A stretch of DNA of 64,000 nt, from positions 16,743-80,742 of the forward strand of contig PLXC01000188.1 in assembly GCA_003151275.1 (NCBI GenBank), read 5' to 3'. The notes beneath the pieces were generated by a model that searched no databases, was not told the DNA's origin, and was given only the letters and a program-made list of their open reading frames with translations. The DNA comes from Candidatus Melainabacteria bacterium (lineage in GTDB: Bacteria; Cyanobacteriota; Vampirovibrionia; Obscuribacterales; Obscuribacteraceae). A program made the translations under genes and the position numbers. Shown here one piece after another: positions 17,764-25,339 of this stretch; position 1 is the first letter of the stretch; the number at the start of each line of letters is the position of its first letter.

Positions 17764-19386
17764 ATGAGATCTAAAATTCAATCACTCGCACGCGTTCTGA
17801 CTGCGGCAGTGGTTGCACTCTCACCAGGAATGGCTTTGATGGCTGCGACCCCGGCCGCTGCCCGTTCCTCTAAGCCGAAGGTGACCGCCGGTACGTACCA
17901 CTATGTCGGAATCGCCTCCGCGCCGAACGGCCCCGGCTATTGGCTTGCCACTAGCCGCGGCAACGTCTTCCAGAAGAACGGGGCACCATTCCATGGCTCA
18001 CCGGTGTCCCAACACATGCATCTATCCGCACCGGTGGTCGGTATCGCCTCCAGCGGGTCTGTGCAGGGTTACTGGCTGGTCACGAACTCTGGTCGGGTCC
18101 GTGCCTTTGGCAAGGCACACAACTATGGATCGCTGAACCAGAAGCCTTCCAGCCCCATCGTTGCCATTGCTGCCACTCGCGGCGGTGGCGGCTATTGGCT
18201 GGTATCTGCCAGCGGTAAGGTTTACCGCTTTGGTGGCGCGCGTCAGTTTGGGTCAATTCCCGCTAGCCGCCAGCACAGCCCTGTTGTGGCGATCATGGTT
18301 GCACAGAAGTCTCAGGGCTATTGGCTCGTCACCGCCAGTGGTGGCGTCTTCAATTTCGGTCAGGCACGTTTTTACGGCTCGCTGATTCGAAGGACTCTGA
18401 CCAGTCGGGTAGTAAGTGCAGCAGCTACTGCCGGCGCTAACGGCTACTGGCTTGCTACCGCTGATGGTGGCGTGTTCAACTTCGGCAAGGCCCCCTTCAA
18501 GGGCTCCGCGATCCGCACTCGGCACGCGGCTCGAGTCACGTCGATTGCGGCTGCGGGTCCTGGATACCGGCTTCTGCGGGTGAGCGGCAAGGTGCTGACG
18601 TACGGCGTGCCTGTTCCACCGCCAGTCAATACTGGCACTGACCCTCTCAAGCCGGGCACGTTCGGTTATGACATTTCCTGGCCTGAGTGCGGAAACAGCC
18701 GTCCCAACGCCAGCAACGCTTTTGTCATCATCGGCATCAACGACGGTCATGCGTTCAGCACCAACCCTTGCCTCGCCAGCGAGTGGCGCATCGCTCTGGC
18801 TAGCCCGAATCACTGGCTTTACATGAACACCGATAATCCTGGTCTCACTGGATCATCAGCTTTTCGATTCGGTGAGCAGGCAGCACAGCAATCTCTCAAC
18901 ACCGCAGGTGATCTTCACATCGCGTCGTCGACGATGATCTGGCTCGACGTCGAGACGACGAACCAGTGGAGTGGTGGAACGTCGGGGAATACGCAAGTGA
19001 TTCTCGGCTTCATCCATCAGCTCACGAACGCAAAACGTCTTTTCGGCATCTATTCAACCGGATTCCAGTGGGGCCAGATCACAGGCGGTTTTCGTCTGAC
19101 GACACCGACACCGCAGTGGGTTCCGGGCGCCCCTTCGTTCGACATGCCGTCCTATTGTACAAGCAGCAAGCGTTTTGCCGCCGGCACCATCTGGATGACA
19201 CAGTCAAGCCCGGGCAACCTGGATTTCGATTACGCCTGCGGTCATAGCTCTGCCGCAACTGCGCAGCCGATCTTCTCGCTGCTTCTTAACCACACGCTGA
19301 GCCCTGTTTCCGTGCTGACTATCGGTCCGGGAGCGTCACCGTTTGGCTTGGGACCGGCAACTACCCCTGCAATGATGCACCGCTAG
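17764..19386 (+). CDS. Secreted protein with six GYWL repeats and a GH25-like C-terminal domain
   Basis: A 540-residue exported protein. The signal peptide (about 1-35) ends AAARS. Residues 45-280 carry six tandem repeats of about 45 residues with the signature GYWLVTASGGVFNFG...FYGS, probably blades of a beta-propeller. The C-terminal part begins GYDISWPECG and contains WLDVETT, followed by IYSTGFQWG; this resembles the TIM-barrel of GH25-like/DUF1906 proteins that act on or bind peptidoglycan. GYWL repeats are, to my knowledge, typical of Actinobacteria, notably Acidimicrobiia, so the gene may have been transferred. TAGGAG precedes the ATG. The likely role is at the cell surface, as a wall hydrolase or adhesin. 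The end of the gene lies inside a hairpin. Confidence 0.7.
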   Translation: MRSKIQSLARVLTAAVVALSPGMALMAATPAAARSSKPKVTAGTYHYVGIASAPNGPGYWLATSRGNVFQKNGAPFHGSPVSQHMHLSAPVVGIASSGSVQGYWLVTNSGRVRAFGKAHNYGSLNQKPSSPIVAIAATRGGGGYWLVSASGKVYRFGGARQFGSIPASRQHSPVVAIMVAQKSQGYWLVTASGGVFNFGQARFYGSLIRRTLTSRVVSAAATAGANGYWLATADGGVFNFGKAPFKGSAIRTRHAARVTSIAAAGPGYRLLRVSGKVLTYGVPVPPPVNTGTDPLKPGTFGYDISWPECGNSRPNASNAFVIIGINDGHAFSTNPCLASEWRIALASPNHWLYMNTDNPGLTGSSAFRFGEQAAQQSLNTAGDLHIASSTMIWLDVETTNQWSGGTSGNTQVILGFIHQLTNAKRLFGIYSTGFQWGQITGGFRLTTPTPQWVPGAPSFDMPSYCTSSKRFAAGTIWMTQSSPGNLDFDYACGHSSAATAQPIFSLLLNHTLSPVSVLTIGPGASPFGLGPATTPAMMHR

Positions 19387-19395
19387 TGGTGCATC
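19374..19395 (+). terminator. Hairpin of the CACC-N6-GGTG family containing the stop codon
   Basis: GATGCACC pairs perfectly with GGTGCATC around a six-base loop that contains the TAG stop. Position and form suggest a 3'-end processing or termination hairpin. Confidence 0.55.
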
Positions 19396-19423
19396 AAACC
19401 CAAGCACCAAAAAATTAAAATGA

Positions 19424-19684
19424 CTTTCGCTCGGCATCATTGTCTGGCATGAAGAGCGTCCGAAAGAGTTGAAAGAACTAGTCAAGCTTGATGTCGACGG
19501 CATCTGCACGAACACGCCCGACTTGCTCAAGTCGGCTCTCGACGCTCAACTCGCCAAACAAAATGATCATTCGCAGGTGAAAGGAACACTTCATGTCCTC
19601 ATGGGCACCACTCATGTTCTCCGTTCAGGAGGGCCCAGTGCGTTACAACGTCGAAATTCAAAAGCTCAGATTTGCGTGCTATGA
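19424..19684 (+). pseudogene. 3' fragment of a glycerophosphodiester phosphodiesterase gene
   Basis: An open frame preceded directly by a TGA encodes GIIVWHEERP, then KLDVDGICTNTPDLL, which is the C-terminal strand-helix of the GDPD TIM barrel (usual form VDGIITDxPDL). No upstream part of a GDPD exists in the window, so only the last ~45 residues of homology remain. The fragment begins some 30 bases after the hairpin ending the GYWL-repeat gene. It is best read as a host gene broken at the edge of block A, or as a chimeric assembly joint. Confidence 0.55.
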
Positions 19685-19910
19685 AGCACGCGTCCGCTTC
19701 CTTCCTCCCCGGATCGTGGGCAGTACATACCCGCCGCCGCGCCTCGATCTGTGCAAGCAGTCGCGGTTGTTCGGTCCTTGCGACCCCATGTCCTTTACCA
19801 GGCGTGGGGCAAAACGCAAGGCCGAGCGCATGATTGTCATTTACAGCGGTAAACGGCGTTCACGTCTTCGTTCGCTTCCGGTGTCTGTTCGGGCGGCGAG
19901 GGTTAACTAA
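19593..19910 (+). CDS. Basic 105-residue protein of unknown function
   Basis: The ATG at 19593 follows AAAGGA by eight bases. The protein is Arg-rich, especially toward the end (KRRSRLRSLPV), without a recognised domain. It overlaps the GDPD remnant in another frame. Codon use fits the GC-rich block. Translation is plausible from the ribosome site alone. Confidence 0.45.
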   Translation: MSSWAPLMFSVQEGPVRYNVEIQKLRFACYEARVRFLPPRIVGSTYPPPRLDLCKQSRLFGPCDPMSFTRRGAKRKAERMIVIYSGKRRSRLRSLPVSVRAARVN

Positions 19911-20040
19911 CTGACACGTGACTGAGATTCAATGAAGCCAGGGAGCAAGTGCGACATCCCAGTCGCGATGCTCCCGGTCCTGACCGTGGACAGCTTTCGT
20001 CATACATTGACGTAGCAGTGTCTGTTGCAATTCGAAGACT

Positions 20041-20068
20041 CTCGGGGCACCGCTCATGGTGTCCCGAG
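20041..20068 (+). terminator. Hairpin of the CACC-N6-GGTG family
   Basis: CTCGGGGCACC pairs with GGTGTCCCGAG (one G-U) around a six-base loop. It lies about 130 bases after the basic 105-residue protein and closes GC-rich block A. Confidence 0.5.
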
Positions 20069-20360
20069 ACATGGTGGTCTTGTCAGTTAACTAGTTGACA
20101 ATGGAGAAGTCGCTGACGACATGCTGAAATGCTGGCATCTCTGTTTCAGTGACTTTTTCATCTTTTTCAGCTTTTTGATCATTTCGGGCAACGGCAGCTC
20201 CCTTGCTTGCAAGTTTCCTGAAAGTTCATGGCGGTTTCCAGACCATGGCGGTCGCGGCCCTAAAGACACGGCTGCAAATAAGCAGGTCTAAGATCGGTTA
20301 ATTTGCACGGATTACAATCGCGCTACGATACAAATCCCCACAGGTCAAAGGAGAGAAAGT

Positions 20361-20690
20361 ATGACAGCCAAGATAGTTGCACTCTATAAAACCCCACAAA
20401 ATCCACAAGAATTCGATCAGCGTTATTTTGATGAGCATGTACCTCTCGTCAACAAAATGCCTGGCGTGCTGCACTGGGAAATCGCCAAGTATGCCGGTTC
20501 AGCAACTGGTGATGAACCGCCGTACTATATGGTTGTTGAACTCTACTACGATAATTTAGATGCCTTAAAAGCGTCGTTAGCCTCCAAAGAAGGGAAAGAA
20601 GCTGGCGATCACATTATGTCTTTCGCCAAAGATATACTCACCATCACGTTCGCTGAAATCACAAAAACATTCGTGCCAGCCACGAACTAA
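20361..20690 (+). CDS. EthD-family protein
   Basis: A 109-residue protein with the dimeric alpha/beta-barrel (ferredoxin-like) pattern of EthD proteins: the first strand KIVALYKTP, then FDQRYFDEHVPLV with the conserved His, and a later YYMVVELYY strand. These proteins are small accessory or oxidoreductase-associated factors with unclear substrates. AAGGAG lies eight bases before the ATG. Composition is host-like. It stands alone. Confidence 0.75.
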   Translation: MTAKIVALYKTPQNPQEFDQRYFDEHVPLVNKMPGVLHWEIAKYAGSATGDEPPYYMVVELYYDNLDALKASLASKEGKEAGDHIMSFAKDILTITFAEITKTFVPATN

Positions 20691-21290
20691 TATTATCTGG
20701 CGTGCGAATTTCGGCACGGCAAGACATCGCGTCGCGGATTCAGTGAAGATCCGGCCGTTCTTCTGTCGTTCAATAATCACCGCTCTTTCTCAGCGCGCAA
20801 TAAAAAAAATTGACTGCCGTGCCACTACTGGTAGTGGCATCCACGAACGCACAAATTCTGCTAGGCGGCGCCGCCTGCGAGAACGATCCACCTTGGGTTG
20901 AGAGAACTCGCGCTAAGTCTGCTAGCTGGGGATTCGCCGCTGGGTCAAGTACTAATTTTTAGCTCCAAACTATGATGCCGCCGACGGAAAGCTGGTTGTC
21001 AGGCGGATTTGGCCGGCGCCATTCTGATAAAGAATCAATATCCAGCCTGGCAATTTTCTTGAGTTAAGTGTCGCCTAATACGTAGACTCTGTTGTTACCT
21101 ATCTTTCTTCTTTTCCAAAGCTCCCACCTCAAACACTTTCTGACACATTGCATTTGCGCTTTTTTTCTCCTTTTTTGAGGAAGCGTATTTGCATGTGTTT
21201 TGTATTGTTTTGAATGTGAGTTAGGAAAAGAAGAATCCCTATGTCAAACGCGAATGCACAACAGCATCCGCCAACTGAGGACAAATCCAA
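20691..21290. other. 600-base gap with one hairpin
   Basis: The only clear element is a perfect 8-bp hairpin at 20820-20839 (TGCCACTA/TAGTGGCA, four-base loop), which fits the CACC-N6-GGTG family loosely as CACT-N6-AGTG. No gene, tRNA or repeat was seen in the rest. Confidence 0.5.
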
Positions 21291-21517
21291 TGAAGACCAC
21301 CGAAACCGCCCCCGTTTCCCCCGTCACCGAGTGCCTCGCCACCGCCACCACCGCCGCCACGAAGGCTCTGGGAACCGATGCCGAGAACCGCAGCGTCACC
21401 GCCTCCACCAACCTGACCGTCGCGGTCACCGAGGACGGCGTCACCAAGACCAACAAGGTCAACGCCAGCGTCTCCCTCGGCGTCGAGAACACCGAAACCC
21501 CCGTCGCGGGCGCCTGA
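21291..21517 (+). CDS. Small Thr/Ala/Val-rich protein, lone GC-rich gene
   Basis: A 75-residue protein rich in Thr, Ala and Val with alternating residues that suggest beta strands (NLTVAVTEDG). Its third codon positions are overwhelmingly C or G, unlike the EthD gene before it and the gene after it, so it looks like a one-gene insertion of the same source as block A. A perfect 11-bp hairpin follows. Function is unknown. Confidence 0.55.
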
Positions 21518-21527
21518 CGTCTGCGCA

Positions 21528-21563
21528 CAGTGATTGAATGAAGGACTCCAACTTCAATCACTG
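21528..21563 (+). terminator. Long perfect hairpin after the lone GC-rich gene
   Basis: CAGTGATTGAA pairs perfectly with TTCAATCACTG over a 14-base loop, just after the stop of the 75-residue protein. A further CGAACC/GGTTCG hairpin lies near 21591. No T run. Confidence 0.55.
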
Positions 21564-21977
21564 TTGAATCGAATTCGCGAATCGAACCTTCACGGTTCGC
21601 GAGTTCACTTTGTTCGGATTGCTTTTGACTCACTTGTGACTCAATTCCCAGCCGTACCCGCAATTCTTCCGCGCTTGATACTGCCTCTTCTAACTGTTCA
21701 TAACACTCGCCGCTCCTACCAAACGTACTTTGCACTTCGACGCTTTGCATAATTCGATTCATTCGGCAGATAGGGATGACTCTTCACTCAAATCAGCATA
21801 GCGATGACTCTTCACTCTGAACACACTAAGCGAACGGACAGCAAAACTAGATAATTAACCCGCAACTTTGGTTTGACGCATTGCTACTCAATTCTGACCG
21901 TCGTTGTGGACTTCGCTATCCAACTGCAACTGCTTTCGTTATATGTTCATGGTTCAACTTCTTTCGCTTCCTGCATG

Positions 21978-22020
21978 GATGTTCAAAATCCACTGATGTT
22001 CAAAATCCACTGATGTTCAA
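21978..22020 (+). repeat. 17-base tandem repeat, about 2.5 copies
   Basis: The unit GATGTTCAAAATCCACT occurs twice perfectly and then in part. It lies in an AT-rich gap (21564-22136) that otherwise holds no gene. An imperfect pair of GATGACTCTTCACTC copies lies 180 bases earlier. Confidence 0.8.
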
Positions 22021-22136
22021 TATGCTAGCGTCCAATCAAGCTTAATTATCAACTCGTTTTTTTTAAAAAATGTTTCTTATATATTATAGTAAACTACCCC
22101 ATAATACATAAAACATAAAACTCGAGGATAAAAGAA

Positions 22137-22532
22137 GTGCAAGAGGTTCAGTATCAAGGGGCTGAAGTTCACTCCGCCCTCTTTTACAGCAAATTTGCAG
22201 AGCTTGAATACCGCCTTGGCAAACTCAAAGTTGGGCAAGCATATTACAATGAGGTCCGTAAAAGGTGGAACCTCCTTGGCCCGAGTAACAGCTTTTTCGA
22301 AATGTTAGGTATTGGAAGATTGGCTCAGATTGCAGATAAGTTGGACGAAGATCCAGAGGAACTGTACGCAAAGTTTATGAATATGCTGGGAACTGGAAAT
22401 CCGAAGCGCTATGAGAACCCTGTGATCGCCAACATTGTTCAATCGTACGCTCACTATCAGTGGAAAAAAGGACGATTGTTCGAATCCAATAGTTTGCACC
22501 AGCAAGCTGAACTAATTGGTGCATCTAGGTAA
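22137..22532 (+). CDS. Unknown helical protein upstream of a HAD phosphatase
   Basis: A 131-residue all-helical protein with two TPR-like helical pairs (FAELEYRLGKLKVGQAYYNEV and a later HYQWKKGRLFESNSLHQQA). The start is GTG 22137 after GAGGATAAAAGAA. Its stop overlaps the next start as TAATG, so it is translationally coupled to the HAD gene. The family is not recognised. Confidence 0.6.
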   Translation: MQEVQYQGAEVHSALFYSKFAELEYRLGKLKVGQAYYNEVRKRWNLLGPSNSFFEMLGIGRLAQIADKLDEDPEELYAKFMNMLGTGNPKRYENPVIANIVQSYAHYQWKKGRLFESNSLHQQAELIGASR

Positions 22533-23161
22533 TGGAAATCACGACCGTTTTCTGCGATGTCGGAGGCGTTCTACTTACGAACGGATGGGGGCACGAGTCA
22601 AGGCAGCTTGCCGCTCAGCGCTTCCATTTCGATTATGAGGAGTTTGAGCAAAGGCATAAACCACTGGCGGAACAGTTCGATAGTGGCTTGATTACCACAA
22701 TCGAATATCTCAATCAAACTCTGTTTTACCGACCGCGTTCGTTCAACCAAGCGGAATTCATGGCATTTATGCGAGAGCAGTCTCAACCCTTTACGGACCG
22801 CCTCGAAGTGATTGCAGACGTAGCCGCGACGAAGAAATATTTGATGGCAACTATAAACAACGAGTCAATTGATTTGAATTTGTATCGCATCGATAAGTTT
22901 GAATTAGAGAGATATTTTTCTCTGTTTTTCGCTTCATGCTTTATGCGTTGTAGCAAGCCAAAAGCGCCTATCTACGATAACGTTTTAAGTATCACTCAGA
23001 AAAGTGCAAAGGAATGTATCTTCATCGACGACCGTGAAGAGAATCTGGTTGTGCCCAAACAACTGGGCATGCGCACAGTGCAATGCATCGATGCTCTACA
23101 GCTGCGACGCGCTCTTGTAGAGCTTGGAGTCGTTACGCAACGACCACCTCATTTAGTCTGA
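22532..23161 (+). CDS. HAD-superfamily phosphatase
   Basis: A 209-residue HAD hydrolase of the haloacid-dehalogenase/epoxide-hydrolase-N type. It has motif I CDVGGVL (catalytic Asp; the second Asp replaced by Gly as in many of this subgroup), a helical cap, the KPKAPIY lysine motif and FIDDREENL as motif IV. The role is probably a small-molecule phosphatase or dehalogenase. It overlaps the preceding gene by one base. Confidence 0.78.
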   Translation: MEITTVFCDVGGVLLTNGWGHESRQLAAQRFHFDYEEFEQRHKPLAEQFDSGLITTIEYLNQTLFYRPRSFNQAEFMAFMREQSQPFTDRLEVIADVAATKKYLMATINNESIDLNLYRIDKFELERYFSLFFASCFMRCSKPKAPIYDNVLSITQKSAKECIFIDDREENLVVPKQLGMRTVQCIDALQLRRALVELGVVTQRPPHLV

Positions 23162-23206
23162 GCAAGTCTGCTACTATCCTCCATGCTGGTTGTTCTGAGG
23201 TAGAAA

Positions 23207-23800
23207 ATGGCTCGGTTTAATAACGTCTTGCTGGCGATGTTTCTGGTTGTGATGTCCTGCTTGCTTGGAGGCTTTGGCGTAATGGCAAAGAAAGATGCGA
23301 TCAAAGTGGGTGATCAAGCCCCAGACTTCAGCCTGCCGGCTCAGGATGGAAGCAACGTTTCGCTCAAGGACTTCGCCGGCAAAAAGTCTGTCGTGTTGTA
23401 TTTTTATCCAAAGGACAACACACCAGTTTGCACCAAGGAAGCCTGTTTATTCAAAGATCAATATGAAGTGTTCGGCAAAAAAGATAGTGAAGTTATCGGT
23501 GTCAGTGCGGATTCCGTCGAGTCGCATATGGGATTTGCCACCGCACAACATCTTCCTTTCAAGCTGTTGAGCGATCGAGATAATGAGGTGCGCAAGTTGT
23601 ATGGCGTACCTTCAACCATTGGAGTTATGCCGGGAAGAGTCACATACGTTATCGACAAAAATGGCGTCGTTAGGCTTGTTTTCAATTCTCAGCTTGACGC
23701 GCAAAAGCACGTTGATGAAGCACTCAAAGTCTTAGCTGAGATTGATAAGACAGATGGAACAGCCAAAGCCGATGGAGCCGCCAAGCCGACGACAAGATGA
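23207..23800 (+). CDS. bcp: Exported thioredoxin-dependent peroxiredoxin (Bcp/PrxQ type)
   Basis: A 197-residue protein. A hydrophobic N-terminus (with VVMSC, possibly a lipobox) directs export. The peroxiredoxin domain begins VGDQAPDFSLP and carries the peroxidatic Cys and a second Cys five residues on in PVCTKEAC, as in PrxQ. It reduces peroxides using thioredoxin. The C-terminal 20 residues are Lys/Ala/Asp-rich. In the next frame, starting ATGA at the stop, about 22 more Lys/Asp-rich codons continue, which may reflect a frameshifted tail. The gene stands alone in the host-like block. Confidence 0.85.
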   Translation: MARFNNVLLAMFLVVMSCLLGGFGVMAKKDAIKVGDQAPDFSLPAQDGSNVSLKDFAGKKSVVLYFYPKDNTPVCTKEACLFKDQYEVFGKKDSEVIGVSADSVESHMGFATAQHLPFKLLSDRDNEVRKLYGVPSTIGVMPGRVTYVIDKNGVVRLVFNSQLDAQKHVDEALKVLAEIDKTDGTAKADGAAKPTTR

Positions 23801-23922
23801 TCGTAGACGAAAAGGGCAAAGCCGAGGATGGGGTTAAAGCTGGGGACAAGTCCAAGTCCGACGAATAGGACAGGTCAAGCAGATCACAATTCGATGCTGG
23901 CAGGGGTGCCGGCGCTCCCAGG

Positions 23923-25161
23923 CTATACGCTTGCGTCTGCCGCTAGTAAGCGTTCCCGCCTGTCGTGGCGGTGAGCGAGCGAATTGGCTACGAATACCAT
24001 CCCAGTGCACGTTGTAATCAGAACGGCGATTAAACCATAAGCAGCGAAGATGCTCGTGTGATCGGCAATAAATCCAAGCACAAGTGGCGCCAAGAGTATG
24101 GCCGCGCCTGTCCCCAGTGATAATCTCGAAGTGGCAATAGCGGCTCTATCAGAAGCTACTGTGATTGCCGCAGACAAAGTGAGCGGATAAAAGTTGGCGA
24201 TTCCCAAGCCGGTGATAAACAGTCCCGTCACATTTACAGGGGCTGTGGGTCCAAGCCAATAGATGCTGAATCCGACCATGGAAGTAATCGCTGCAATCGG
24301 CAAAAGGGTGTGAATGTCGAAACTTCTTGCTAAACGGCTACCGGCGATTCTGCCGATTAACATCGCTGCAAGGAAAACCGATACGCAAGCTGACGCGTCT
24401 ATTCTAGGCAACTTCCCGACTTTTTCAAGAAAATCTGCGCTCCAAAAAATCATTGACCACTCGCACCCGACGTTCAAAGTGATCACTGTCCAATAAGCCC
24501 AATATGCTAAGGGCAGTGGCGCTGCTGTCTCGATTCTCTGCGCAGGCTCCGCACCCGGTACGCGACGTTTTCTGAAAAGAAGGAAGAGCACCGATATGGA
24601 AAGCAAGGGAAAGGCAATTGCGAAGCGCCATCCCAAACCTAATCGTATAGATAGGCTGACTGCAAGCGGTGCCAAAAAACAGCTTATACTGGCGATTATG
24701 TTCGCTTCCGTTATTCCAAGGGCGCGCTCGGAGCCGAATCTGTCCGACATGATCGTATTTATGGTTTGACCGATCGTGCTTGCGGATAGCCCTCCCAGCA
24801 AGGCACCAAATATGGTGAAGGCTGGATTACGCATGAAGATGACCATTAAAATGCCTGAGCAGATTCCGGCACAGGCCGCCCAAATGGTGTTTTGCCGGCC
24901 GAATTTTTTCATGGCTCGGTCACCGATCATTCCGGCGATTAGAACTCCTACCGCCCAGGCGCTAAAGTGAAAGGCTCCGATCGTGTAGCTGAGATTTAGT
25001 TCGGCGCGCAAGAACGGCATCATTGGGCCGAAACACGAAATCGTGTAGACGGCACTAGCCATCAAAAGATAGCCAAGCCAGGTAAAGCTGTCCCGGACAA
25101 AGAGTTTGTGGGTGTCTGTGTTTTGCACTATGGTTTGGGCAACGTTAGTAGCTTTATTCAA
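23923..25161 (-). CDS. Major facilitator superfamily transporter
   Basis: A 412-residue integral membrane protein with twelve predicted spans and the MFS loop motif between spans 2 and 3 (GMIGDRAMKKFGR). The pattern FGRQNTIWAACAGICSG matches drug:H+ or anion:cation symporter-like members. The substrate cannot be told. The start is TTG at 25159-25161, immediately after AAAGGAG; spacing is very short, so a slightly different start is possible. It is divergent from the kinase-LRR gene with about 180 bases between them. Confidence 0.82.
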   Translation of the reverse strand: MNKATNVAQTIVQNTDTHKLFVRDSFTWLGYLLMASAVYTISCFGPMMPFLRAELNLSYTIGAFHFSAWAVGVLIAGMIGDRAMKKFGRQNTIWAACAGICSGILMVIFMRNPAFTIFGALLGGLSASTIGQTINTIMSDRFGSERALGITEANIIASISCFLAPLAVSLSIRLGLGWRFAIAFPLLSISVLFLLFRKRRVPGAEPAQRIETAAPLPLAYWAYWTVITLNVGCEWSMIFWSADFLEKVGKLPRIDASACVSVFLAAMLIGRIAGSRLARSFDIHTLLPIAAITSMVGFSIYWLGPTAPVNVTGLFITGLGIANFYPLTLSAAITVASDRAAIATSRLSLGTGAAILLAPLVLGFIADHTSIFAAYGLIAVLITTCTGMVFVANSLAHRHDRRERLLAADASV

Positions 25162-25339
25162 CTCCTTTCCTTGACCTCAGGCAAGGCTGTGATAAGACAC
25201 GTGAACAGATTTGCCGATACTTAACATCCAGGCCGTGAAAAGTAGATAGGTGGTGCCGGCGTTTGTTGCCGTCGATTCGTAATAAACATCAATCCGCAAT
25301 AAACATGGAATACTTATAAGGGACCCCTTTAATATTGGT

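Noticed and set aside
21978..22020. CRISPR-like repeat
   Set aside because: Units are 17 bases with no spacers and only 2.5 copies; no cas gene.
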